Below, piece after piece: positions 11,871 through 24,374 of a DNA stretch of 64,000 bases. The notes under the pieces were generated by a model. The model was not told where the DNA came from, did not search any database, and saw nothing but the letters and a program-made list of their open reading frames with translations. The translations under genes and the position numbers were made by a program. How positions within the stretch are numbered: the first letter of the stretch is position 1; every line of letters begins with the position of its first letter. Source of the DNA: Perilla frutescens (Eukaryota; Streptophyta; Magnoliopsida; Lamiales; Lamiaceae); NCBI GenBank assembly GCA_026008535.1, contig BRKX01000002.1, positions 34,897,501-34,961,500 on the forward strand. The letters run 5' to 3'.

Positions 11871-12336
11871 ATGTTTATGGAGCCTCTTTTGATGTTGAGC
11901 CTTTTGGTGTATTTTACTGTGTTTTGGCATTTTTGAATACTATAAAGGCTGGATGTTTAAGTAAAAGAAATGGAAAAATTTCAGAGAAGGTAGAGCGAGA
12001 AAACAGGCTGATTTTAAGCTTGCCATTCATTATACGATCACCAGATAATAGTCTCTTGGGATCACCATAACTTCACTGCAAACCGTAGTAACATAACACA
12101 ATTGCTTAACAAAACATAGCAAATATAAATAACGATAGCTTGGGCAAATAAATGATTAATGAAGCCCTTCAGCCCCTTTTGACCCCATGTACCCGCACCT
12201 GATCCTCATCTTGGATTGAGAAGTCAAAAACCTCAATTCTCCAAGTTCCAAATTTTCCTCCTTTTCGCTTTCGCCCAGAACCCTAGCACCCATCCCCTAT
12301 CCTTTAGGTATATGTCGGATCCAAGCAAAGTTGATC
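11871..12336. other. Intergenic gap between convergent gene ends
   Basis: No gene seen. It separates the plus-strand exon-like end at 11870 from the PLD-zeta stop codon on the minus strand at 12337, and probably holds the PLD 3' untranslated region. Confidence 0.5.
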
Positions 12337-15300
12337 TCAATGAAAAACCTGTGGTGAAGCGTAATATTCGCTTTCATTAAACACGGGCCTCAAATCTTCC
12401 TTGCACATGAATTCCAGAGGAAATGAAACCAGATGACCCCTCACAAATTTTAGTCTTTCCAAGGGGTCTGTGTTTGTAACATCCCCGTCTTGGTAGCTTT
12501 CTAGCTTGTTCGGGGCTATTCCTAAATCAGTAGTGGTATGACCAATTTTCGCCTTCCAGAGGCTCATGCAATTTCGGAGGGAAATCCTGCAGGAATTCGG
12601 GTGAATAAGCAAGCAATGGACATGTAAATAGAAAATAAGTGTGAGACACTTGATTAGATTAGACGTACCTTGTATGTATCAGATCATTTGGTAAACAGGA
12701 AAAGATATCTTGGTAGATCATCGTGTTTGTCTGTCAATAGAGCATTTGAAAAAGAACTGGTCAAATATGGATTATGATGGAAATGAAGAAACTTTTCTGC
12801 AACTGCAGTTCCTATATGATGACACTTTACGAAGGACTCCATGGAGTTGGGATTTACAATAACATGTGCTCGGCTCCCCATTATATATATAAAAAAATAT
12901 GTGGTACCAAGCATCAGAATTGGAGATAATAAAGTGATGTGCTTTCAAGGGAAACAACCCATCTGATAAGAAATTTCTTGTTGGAACAACAAATGCTGCA
13001 AATATGGGATGCCTGATTCCATAGTCCTCACCTTTGCAGTTGCCATCCATATATCCTTATAGGTTGAATCAATCACCGGGTCTCTTATTTGATTTACCTA
13101 AATAGCGAAAAGAAGCATGAGAAAGAATTCAACTTCCATTATATCCTTCAACAATTTAGTTGGGCAAAAAGATAAAACAAACCTCGCCTGCATGAAGACC
13201 AAGGTGTTCACACCATAGTGAAAGGCGAAGACTCAATGCAAATTTCCCAGCTTTCCAAGCCTTTCCCCCCATCCATGAATCGACAAATTCATTGTCCTCA
13301 ATTAGTACTCCAATCTGAAAATATTAAATTCAGTAACAGCCACAAAATCAGCAGAAAGAACCTTTCAGTGCTGAGATGACATAAATTTCAAACATCATTA
13401 TGCAAACATGGAAATCAAGATAAACGAGCATAAACACAACTTAGTGCCAGATGGGAGTGAAAATGGATTAATGCCGTCAAATAATGGCAGTGTCGTGAAT
13501 ATCACAAGGAGGATGAACAGTCCGAGAAAACTTTTGCACGGTAAAAAATACTTTAATATAAGACAAGTCATCACAAAGTAGGAATGTAAATAAAAATTTC
13601 AAGTTTACAGATAATAAGTCGATTATAAGGTGCATGAAACCACACAGCCTAAGGTGAGATACATAGACACTCCTATTGTTTGCTAAATCAATAACAGGAC
13701 GTGTTTATCATAAAAAGGTTTCAGTAACTAAATTAGATCATACCTCAGAATCTCTAGATCCAAGTCATCACAAAGTAGGAATGTAAATAAAAATTTCAAG
13801 TTTACAGATAATAAGTCGATTATAAGGTGCATGAAACCACACAGCCTAAGGTGACACACATAGACACTCCTATTGTTTGCTAAATCAATAAAAGGACGTG
13901 TTTATCATAAAAAGGTTTCAGTAACTAAATTAGATCATACCTCAGAATCTCTAGATCCAAGCAAACTTCTATCATTGATATTAGCAGATCCAATCAATGC
14001 ATAGCGATCATCAACAATCATTATCTTGCTATGAACATATACCTGAAAAAAATATACAAACATCACATATAATACCAGCATGTTGAACATTAACTCATCC
14101 CCGTCATCCCCAGCAAGGTGCAAGGTATTTAAAGAGGGCCAAACGAAAATTCAACTGAAGTTGCCTTACACGTTTTTCATTCTGTTAGGGGCTACTAGAA
14201 GAGGCTAAAGGTGGAAATGTGATTTGGGCTTTGTGTGTGTGCGTGTGTGCGGGGAGGGGTAAGTATAATGAATTTCCAACTTGTATTTGATCTGTTTTAA
14301 GTGGGAACATTGCAACAAAATAGATACATTAAAGCATGCAGATATGCAGGAAAGGTCTTAAGTCAGACATTAGGAACTGCATATTTTAATCCCCTTATAT
14401 TTTCGCATAAAAGATATATGTCAAAATGAATTTTCACTTTGATAGAGTAGAATAGTCAACTATCAAGGCTCACACCACATTCCAAGAAACGGTGAGCAAG
14501 GAATAATATTTTAGTACAGGATCAATGGATTTGGAGTATAAAAAATAAAAATACAATACATGCTATATGTGCTAAAAAATATTGTTCTTAAGCAGATATT
14601 AGAGGCATGAACATACTCCATAATTCTGATGTAAGAGTTTACCACAGCAAACAGCAAACATACGAAGTTTTAGATATTGAACAATGAAAAAGAAACCTCA
14701 GGAACTGAAGCAGAGAAGCTTAATGAGAGATTGCTATGAATGAAAAATTCTGATCAAGGAAAAACATAGCCAAGGTTGTCAAAAAGATAACTGCATATGT
14801 ACCTGACTAGTGGCAATAGGTCCACCATCAAAAAGTCTGCCATACGCTCTCAGACCATAAAAAGATATATAATCATGCATTTTAGGGCCAACAATTTCAT
14901 AGAGATTATGCAGTATTGATTTATGTCCTCTGCATATTGTCCGATATTGCCAGTGCATAATGGCTCTCACAGATGCAGCACCAGAATCATCCACACCGCC
15001 CTATATAATTTAACAAGGTGAAAAATACAAAGAAGGAGTGACAGATAACAGAATGGCTCTTAAATAATATTATTACCTGGAACCCTGGTAGAAGAGGTAT
15101 GACAACAATAACCCTGAAACACTTCTTCTCATTGTGAGCTCGCACAATACGCCTATATAATGCTTCCAACACACGATTTTGAACAGTGTCATCACCTGAT
15201 AGACCAGATATGAAGAACTGATTCTGGACATGAATTTCAACAGAAGCATGTCAGAGAAAATAACCTTAGAGCTTAGAGGACTTATGCAAATCAAATGTGA

Positions 15301-18300
15301 GAATGAGACAGGAATTAGTTCATGCAATCCTAATACAAAAATTATTCTGAGTATGGGTCAATTAATGTATATACGAAATAATCCATAAATATATTTTATA
15401 ATTCCCATCTCTTTCTAGGATCTCATACCAAAAATATTCAATTTGGAAAAGTAGATGGATTATTATCCTACCCAGTTGTCAAAGTTACAAGGTCAATTCA
15501 TGTATATACGAAACAATCCATCTCATAAATATATTTTATAATTCGCATCTCTTTCTAGGATCTCATACCAAAATATTCAATTTGGCAAAGGCAGAGTAGA
15601 TGGAATTTATCCAATCCTGTTGCTTTGTGCTGCGAGAAGTATAAGAAATCTTTAAAAAATACTGACCAGGTATCTGGTTTATATTTTCCCCTCATTATTT
15701 TTCCCGTCCGTCTCTTTAAAAATAAACTTAATTATGCCACTTGAACAAAGTAAGAAGGTTATCATTGTGCAATCAGGTCAAAACACATTTTACCATTTCG
15801 AAATCGGGTTTAGGGTTAAAAATTAGAGAACAGTGAAAGTCTAGCAAAAATCTGCATCATTCAGATTGAGAAAAAATTACATCAAAAGAAAACATTATGA
15901 ATTTGTGATTAAGGACTAAGGAGTAAGGAAGGAAATATGAGAATATGAATATCATACTCAAAAGTAAACAAATCATATTTTTTTCCTCACTAATTTTTTT
16001 GTTCATAAAGTAAGTAGAATATTCAAAATACATCTAAATATAGAGAGATACGAAAAGACTACTTCCCCAAAAAAATTCTTGATTTAGATATACATTAACT
16101 GAAAGTTGAAATTATAAGTTAAATATAATTATACCTCAATGTAGATAATATGTTCTGCTCTGTCAATCAGTGAACAGTATGCCTTGTGAATACTTTCTTC
16201 AATCTGGCTTGTACCAGCTGACCATTGGCTGACACTCCGAATAATCTGAGAATCACATACCATAAGAATAAGGGAATATCCAATATTTTAAACACAGCAT
16301 ATTAGTCATTAGAAGCATCTTCGCTGAAGCAAGTAAATATCTAGCGCCAGATGAAAAATCAATAACAATGTTACTAACAATAAACAAATATATATCTGTA
16401 GAAAATCCAGAAGTGATAACGGTGTTTTCGTGAGATATAGTGGGAGAAAGCAGGTTCATTAACTTGGCTAGAAGATTGAGAAAACAGGTATTTGGCATAT
16501 TATTTATACTAGACTGTTGGCAACTCAGCAGGCCACTTTAAAATTTTCCCTAATTCACTATTAAACGATATTGAATCATTCAGTCAATCAAAAACTGATA
16601 GAATCTTCTCTTAATGAAAGGTGAAAGGTGATAGGAGATCATTGTATTAAAGACCTTAAGGCTAAGCATGAGAATGAAACTCACCTGACAGCGACACGAA
16701 ACACGGGGACCGACCTGCCCAATTTCATCAGAAGAAACAACTTGATCACCTCGTTCCTGTGCTTCCCACCATTCTGTCTCTGAAACTTCTGAACCAGACT
16801 GCCTTATGTGGGAAGAGAACTCACTCTGGAAATCCAAGGTGTCATGATCATCCACAAAACCTCTCATGGGCATATCTGAGGTTAGTGGTTCAACTTTGGA
16901 TTTACGAAAGCAGAAAGAACTCTTGCTAGGCTTGCTTGGCTGACCATGAAGATCATGATGTGCGTTAAAGCCATTTAGTTTTGGTTCAATCATTACAGCA
17001 TCTAGCCCATTAGCCTCTTGAGGCATAAGCAATGGGACATCTTGATACGATGAGGAAAAGGAGTCATTTCTTTTTATTCCATTATCATTGCTGTAGTTAT
17101 TCTCATTATCAATCTCTATCTCTGTGCTTTTTCCCATGTAATGAGGAATAACCATCATGTGGTGCTGAGGCAAAAGCAGTGGAATTGCTTGTTCATTTGG
17201 AGCCTTATTTCTCTGGCATTTCATGAAGAAAAGTAAATACAAAGAAATTCTTATGGTTTATATAATTTGTAACTAACAATAAAAAGATTTAACCTTTGCA
17301 TAGTTCCATCGCTGTACAAAATGTCGAGCTATGTCACGGCAGGGTGGACCCCAGAGAGCACAGTGCACATCATGCCAAGGCATGCGTGGATATTTCAATC
17401 GATCTAACTCATCCTTCATTGTGTCCTCCCAGGAATTAGGTTCTGATTCCCTGAGATAGCATATTAAGTGAGCAATTTGCATGTGTTAAGAATGAGAAAT
17501 CAAATCCAAATCCAAATCCAAATCAGGAACAATGGAATTGGAAAAGAAGCAATATTGTAGTTGTCTTTCAATAGAAAAGAGTCAAAAGGTTGTATGGATA
17601 GGTACACGAGTAATGAAAAAGAAGTGATAATTTTTAGAGCAAATCAACAACATTTGCACAATCATATATCATGGTGATTTCACAACTCGTCATCACCAGA
17701 AAGAGCACAGAGCAGAAACTTGACAACTCAACAGGTTAACTTAGTCACAAGTAATAACTAGCTGATGGAAAACGCAGTAAGGATCAGCTACAAGAGCTTT
17801 TATACTTTTACTAGAGAGATTATTTAATTTCTATATATACCAAATTAGTGGTGTGCAGCAGTAGTATGACTAATAAACTTTAAAGATAGCACCTTCAACC
17901 AGTACAAGTCATAACATACCTTGGATTGTAATAATCTTTGCCAGGCCATATTTGAGATGGATGATCACCCACTTGATGCTCACCAGAATCATAACGGCCA
18001 AAACACAGATCTAGTCCTCCAACAAAACATATTTGATGATCCACAATAACAATCTTTTCATGGTGGGACCTACACATGACATGCAAGGTAAGCATAAAAG
18101 AAGATCAATTTGAAGAGGGAAAGCTATCAGAACAAAACAAAAGGTAATTTGAACAAATTTATTACTTATGATGGAAGCATACCATAAATAGACACCAGAA
18201 GAAAAATGGTCAGGATATCGAAGTACTCTGATATTCTCATGAATGCCCAGAAGCTTTCTCTTGCTATAGACACTGTTAATTTTGAGAGCTAAGGCAACCT

Positions 18301-21300
18301 CTTTGTATAGAAGAATGTATACCTAGATAAATGCAAGCCATCAAGCATTCAAGTGAATCAGAAACAAACAAACAGAAGGAATATAATCCCATCTTCTCTG
18401 CTATGATTATGCAGCCATGTGGTATCTAACTTCTAGTAACCAAGGAGGCAAATTGAATAGCAAGATCTTTTATACTTCTAGGCAGTTACATTTACCATTA
18501 ACAAAATGGCTAGTAAGACCTAGTCATTCAGAAAAGTCTTGTAAGGAATATTGATTACTATTATCTAAATATTTGAATACCTGAACACCTTGCTTGGCTT
18601 TAGATTCCAGTAAGGAATCAAGCCTAGAGGATGCATTAGCACGAAAAGGACGCCGTAGGAATAATTCTGGACACATCCACCACCCACATATGAAAATCTG
18701 CATCAAATATCTAGTAATTTATCACAGAAACAGAAAATAATCAACATGTTTAACACAATTATGACAAATCATAGGGTTAAGGACAAAAACCTCTGATTTA
18801 GCTTCCTCAATAGCCAAAGCAATAGCTTCAAATGCAACACGGCCATCCACAAACCACTGAGCTTGACTACCATCATCAGTCAGACCCCGGGGTGGAGCAA
18901 AAGAGCCAAAGCGATGGGGGTGACACCAACCTTCAGGTGGTCGAAGAGCAGCATCATTGATTGCAGCCACCCAATCCTTTACTTTGCCATTGCTTTTTGT
19001 TCTAAGCTTTATGCTCCTAGTCCCACAAGTCACCTATCATAGAATTCAATAAACTTCTAAAAGGACAAATTGTTAACTATGAAAGCACATGGCGAGAAAA
19101 ATAAAATAGAAAATAAATGGGTTAAAACATAGTTATGTACTAGAAAGTTCTTGCTTAGTATTTGCAAAACTACTTGAACTGGGTAGAGCGACATAACTAA
19201 AATATTCAAGTAGGATAATAAATCCTGCATATTAGTTCAGCTGAAACAAAAACTTGGGAAAATTCCAAAAAATGAACAGGTCAACAGCACAATCAACAAT
19301 GTTCTCAATTTTTTTAGCTTCACTTGAAGCAGTAGGTCAAAATAGGCATCAAAACAGCCGTTCACGAAAACAGATGATTTATACATGACTTACCCTGAAA
19401 TAATGGCGTAACGGATTGTGATCATTAACTTCTTTTGCCAGGGATACTCGGTCGCCTCCATTGCGATCTGAGGCTGGTAGGACATCAAAAACAACAATAT
19501 CCACAGGCTTGGGATCAAAAGGGTCCTTAAGGAAGGCCAAGAACCCAGGCTTTAGTACTGCCCATACCTGCAGATCATTCAAATAATTTAGATAGAAAAT
19601 CTCTAAAATTTCACGAATTAGCAGATGTGGACTGGATGATTATTAGCCTTCGGGAATTGAAATGGAGGGAGCATAAGAGAAGAAAGAACTGAATCACAGT
19701 AAATGAGACAAGGACACATTCAAGAGTTCCCTATAAGCTAAAATTGCTCATAGCAATAGCACGCTGAAAACTGGAAACCAAAGTTCATCAATTGGTAAGT
19801 TCATTTGACTTCATTGAACATCTAAAAATAGCTAACAGCCAGATAGAATAAAATTTCACTTGTTATGGAAATAAAACCATATCTTCATCGAATCAGAGAG
19901 TGCATATCAACTGAAGTAAAACAAATTCAACCCATCTGTACCTGTGAAAATACAATTCCTTAAATACTTTTATATGTGAGTCAAGACATTGTACAGAAGT
20001 TCTAGAACAAGAGAACCAAAGTTCACATGCATTAGACCCAAAACTATTGAGCTAACAACTACGGAATACAAAAATGAAAATTCATGAAAGACAACTAGAA
20101 AGGACAAAGTACCCAAATGAAACTACTCATATTAGCTCATGGATCACCAAGGAAAGATCAAACCTTCTGCCAATTATCTCTGCAGCAACAGAACCATTGA
20201 CAACATGAACATGTTTCGTCATCATCACTGACCAAAATCTTTGGTAAATGCTTGACCATAATATAATCTTCCTTTAGCTTAGGACCATACTCTGGTGAGA
20301 AAGACAGCTTGGAAACTTCCAAAAACTTGCACACCTATAATGTATAGCATTTGAACAGAGTGAAGCATGCAAAAGGATTCAGGAATAACATACCATTTAG
20401 TTAGAAAGTAATAATGTACATACGTTTGTCTAAGGACAAACCAGATAAGCTAAAGTTCTATAAGGTAATAGTATCAATTTGATAGTCTTGACCCAATCAT
20501 TATAAATAATAGCCAATGACATATTGCCCGATCAACATTTTGCTGCCTGAGACATAGCCTAGTCATAGCCTAGTTAAAATCCAATTATAAATTCTGCCCA
20601 GGAAGTGGGTTGCTGACTTTTGTATGTTGGAGCAGTCAAGTGCCCTTGGCTTCCAAAGAAAAAAAGGAGAAGGTCATAAGTTTGCGGTATCGAGTATCCC
20701 CGCTCCTTACCCAGACCACATGTTAAATCCTTGTAGTTCCCATCACAAAACCAAATTTTCATGTCTATCACCCGTAAACTCAGAAAATCTTATCAAAAGA
20801 AAATGTTCAGATCAACCATAGATCTCCTAGATGTAAATACAAATAAACTAATGTTAAGAAGCCTCACCTCCAGGGAATTTACAATATCTATGTTGCTTAG
20901 AAAGTGATTTAAGTATCCTTGCATCGCTCCTCTTGCTCGGTCAGACATTGAATGCTGCCTTAAAAGTGCCGGCCGAATAATTGGAATTGCAGCACTAGAT
21001 GGAACATCTCTGAACAAAAAACCACCTGTAAGATTTATAACTATTACAACAGAAATCAGTGTATTTCACTCTTTTTAAGATCTAATTAAGCCACACTCGA
21101 CTAAGAAGCACCTGTTTTTAGCACTCTCATCATTGCGTGAAGGAACAGCCTCATCATCTGCCTCTTCATCATCTTGAGTAACTGTTGCATGGTCTCCTAT
21201 TCCTATATTTTGAAGCCATTCTTTGACCTTAAAAATTACGAGCCGAAGTAAATTAATAATAATTATAAAAATTCAAAACAAATAATTAAGAATAAATTGA

Positions 21301-22937
21301 ATCGAATACATTATCCAAAAGAATAATAAAAAACTAAGAACTTCAAATCATGTATAGATTGAAAACATCTATATTTCCACCTAGCTGATATAATACCTAA
21401 ACAAATGATCGCTTGGATGTGTAATAAACTATTCTAGATGAAGTAGGTAAGAGTACCTGCTCTTGCTTCTCATGAATCTCCTCAATAAATTTTCGCTTCT
21501 TCAAGGCAAAGTGTAAGAAAAAAACTTGCGAAGCTTTCTTCACTAACTGCCACTTGAACTATGGTAAAATTGAATAATAATCAGCACTTCAGAAAATAAA
21601 GTGATCCTTAGTTGATAAAGTGGAGGGGGATAAAAGGAGAAAGAAAGGAGCAACATTATCAAATTCGTGAGGACAAATCAAAATAACACACATTTTTTTA
21701 CAGATGCTCATCAATATCCAGTAAGCTCCTAGTACTCAACTACAACCACAACTACTAGAAAGTGATGCTCAGTTCAATTCAAAGCATAATTGGGGAGGGG
21801 GGGTGTCTAGTTTGCACTTAATTTACTTCACCGCTTCACTTTCCACAAAGAAGTAGCTTTCACAAGCAAAACACAGTCTAATTTTAAATAAAAATAGCAT
21901 TGAGGGCATAGGTATAGCGCATGAAGGGTATAAGAAGTGCTCTGCTCTCATATCAATAGACTCTAATAGCCAACCTGCTCACAACAACAATCATCGCTAT
22001 AAAATTTTGAACTTTACTTGCAACCTCAATTTTGTTTAATTGATAAGAACACGCTCACACACAAAAGAAGAAAGTTATGAAAACAGGAAGCAAATGTTTC
22101 TATATCTATAAGTATGTATAAATTTATTACTCCAGTGATCATCAATGTCCAAAATGTTCAAAGTACTCAACTATAGACATCCATAACTTGTAGAAAGTGA
22201 TGCTTAGTTTCTCTAAAGCTTGAGGGAGATCTAGTTTTCTTCTGAGATTACATCATCACTCCACTTTCCACCAATAAGACACTTTCAGTCAATCAAATTT
22301 GTATTTAAGATTCGATAAACATGGTAATATAATATAATATTCAGTAGCAGGGGTTATGTTCTCAAAATCCATTCCTATCAAGCAGACACAGAGTCAGAAA
22401 GTGATAACTTTCTCCCAAACCGCAACTCCACAGATTCCAAAATTTGACCTTTTAAATATACTGATCCCATTAAATAATTTTCCCCAAAGCCCGTAGTTCC
22501 ATCCAAAAAAAAAAACTCATCGCAAACTACATGATATTCAGATAACCCTTGACCACGCAATCGAAGAAATCAAATTACCCGATCTTCCTAAATAAGTTAG
22601 AACTCGATCACCACAAACTCAACAAATCTCATCCTCTAACACGTGATATGGATCATATCATCACAATCCAAAATTGACGCCGCACCTGTTTATATTGAAA
22701 CTCAATCGTATAAGTCAGTTGCATGGGACTAATATCCCCAGCATCAGGCCGCGAAATTTGAACAATTCGAGCTTTAGGCAACTCGTAAAAAATTCGAGCC
22801 GGCTCGCCCTCCGGAAAGCTCTGTTGCTGGAATGAACTAAACGACGATGCCATCGACGGAAAGTCCGTCTCCGATTGCATTTGAACGTACTTCACCCCAC
22901 CGCCGCCGCCGCTCATCAATTGCTCCGTCGATGACAT
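12337..22937 (-). CDS. PLDP1: Phospholipase D zeta (PX-PH-PLD), complete, 20 exons
   Basis: Hydrolyses phosphatidylcholine and related lipids to phosphatidate. This PX-PH class is calcium-independent, phosphoinositide-regulated and acts at endomembranes. Exons, 5' to 3': 22937-22686, 21558-21457, 21227-21112, 21009-20868, 20334-20164, 19567-19394, 19033-18791, 18697-18581, 18322-18183, 18069-17920, 17450-17294, 17212-16685, 16245-16135, 15223-15077, 15000-14803, 14042-13941, 13314-13183, 13097-13032, 12730-12669, 12586-12337. All have GT-AG borders and consistent phase, giving 1,119 residues (Arabidopsis PLD zeta1, from memory, is about 1,100). PX spans about 45-215 and PH about 225-345, with a Cys cluster (CSCCQWFCCC) just before the PH core. 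Catalytic motifs are HEKIVIVD (His489, Lys491, Asp496) and HSKIMIVD (His920, Lys922, Asp927). The C terminus ESEYYASPQVFH matches the family. No C2 domain. The start is the first ATG, giving an MSSTEQLM-type N terminus. The zeta1/zeta2 choice is a best guess. Confidence 0.96.
13564..13957. repeat. 197-bp tandem duplication covering an exon end of the PLD gene
   Basis: Copies are 13564-13760 and 13761-13957, differing at only a few bases (for example GAGATACATAG against GACACACATAG). On the minus strand the genuine copy supplies the last 17 bases of the exon ending ...SRDSE and its GT donor. The extra copy lies inside the following intron with the same exon tail and donor. Confidence 0.92.
15356..15611. 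repeat. About 135-bp tandem duplication in a PLD intron
   Basis: Units begin GGTCAATTAATG at 15356 and GGTCAATTCATG at 15491, both followed by TATATACGAAA, then CATCTCTTTCTAGGATCTCATACC. It lies in the intron between the exons at 16245-16135 and 15223-15077. The copies have drifted by small substitutions and indels. No effect on coding sequence. Confidence 0.85.
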
Positions 22938-24374
22938 CTCTGTCTCTCCTCTCTCACTGCATATGTGAATAATATATATGTGGAAAATTCAAAATCAAAA
23001 TCAAAATTCAATTCAAATGTATGTGTAAGGAGATCTAAATTGCGATGGAGATTTGAGGAGGGTAATAAAAGTGAGAGAAAGAAGGTAAGAAACGGAATTT
23101 GATGAGATTTTTTTTATAATAATTAATAATTAATTTGGGGTTTATTTTGATGGTGGTTGTTTAACTTTATATAGTTGAATTTAATTGTGGCAGTATTTAA
23201 ATTTAGTGTGCTATAGTTATGGTGATGGGTGCGGATAGTCGGGACTAATATAGTTTAGTGTATCTCGCCCTAATTAAATTTCATTTCATTCATCATCTTA
23301 CTATTTTAAGTTTCATCAAATTTAATCTTTATGTTGTTGTTTTTTTCTAAGGTATGTTTTGTTTATGTTCTTTAATCTAATCTTTTTATGTTTGCCTTAC
23401 ACATTAAGTTGCATGTCTCAACTAAAACTTAATCATGTATAATCGAACCATATTTAAATTAGCGTTATCCATAAGATTGAGATTTTTATTTGTTTGATTC
23501 TGATTTTTTTTAAATGTCTACATATTTAATTATAATTCTATTCAATTTAATATCTGTTTTGAATGATATTACGTCTATGTTGAATTGTAGCTTGTAGTTT
23601 TCCTTATCAAAATATATGACCCTGGCTTGAGATAAAAAAAAAAAAAAAGAAAAGAAAAAAAAAAGTGTATTTATAATTCAAATTATATATGTATGTGTGT
23701 GTGAATTGAACGATCATATTATTTATTGATTGAAGTAATAAAATCGGCAAAAACAAAATCCAAATTTTCAAGTATCAATCCGTTAACTGTATAAGCATTA
23801 ATTGATAATTAATTTCCGAATCTGATGTATAACATTTAATTATATACATTGAACTTTTCTCGTGCCTAAATCGTGGAGGGTGATCTTGATCATCATTACG
23901 GGTCAATAATTTGAATAATTTATTTAATACAAAGTGACATTTTATTATCATACACGTTCGTAATTAAGCTTCCTAATTTTCTTCAAATGCATCTACCCTC
24001 TATTTCAAAAATGTATACCTAAACCTAAATAGCACTGCAAGAACTAACGACTCGACAAACCCACAACACTCAACCATCACATATCTCAAATTTTCTTATG
24101 CAATAGGAAAACAGACTGGATGGTCAATCAATAACAATACAAGAGATCACGTAATATATGGACTTGAGTAAACAAGAAGAAGAAGAAGAAGTTTACAAGT
24201 TTCAAGGGACTTATCATTCATCTGAGACACATTTCAGAGGGAAAAACGAAACCAAAACTCAAAACTCTTGAACACCAGTTCAAACATACTCTTTCAAATA
24301 TGATATCTTGCGCATATGGAGATGAGCATAACCACTACAACACTGTAAAATACGAAATAGTGATAAAAAAATCT
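22938..24374. other. Intergenic region upstream of PLD-zeta and downstream of the TPR gene
   Basis: No gene seen. It should hold the PLD-zeta promoter and 5' leader at the left and the 3' end of the TPR-protein gene at the right. Near 23630-23665 there is an A-rich run, and GAAGAAGAAGAA lies near 24180. Confidence 0.5.

Noticed and set aside
12301..12380. A short plus-strand frame beginning ATGTCGGATCCAAGC over the PLD stop region
   Set aside because: It is about 23 codons long, overlaps the PLD coding end antisense, and has no supporting context.
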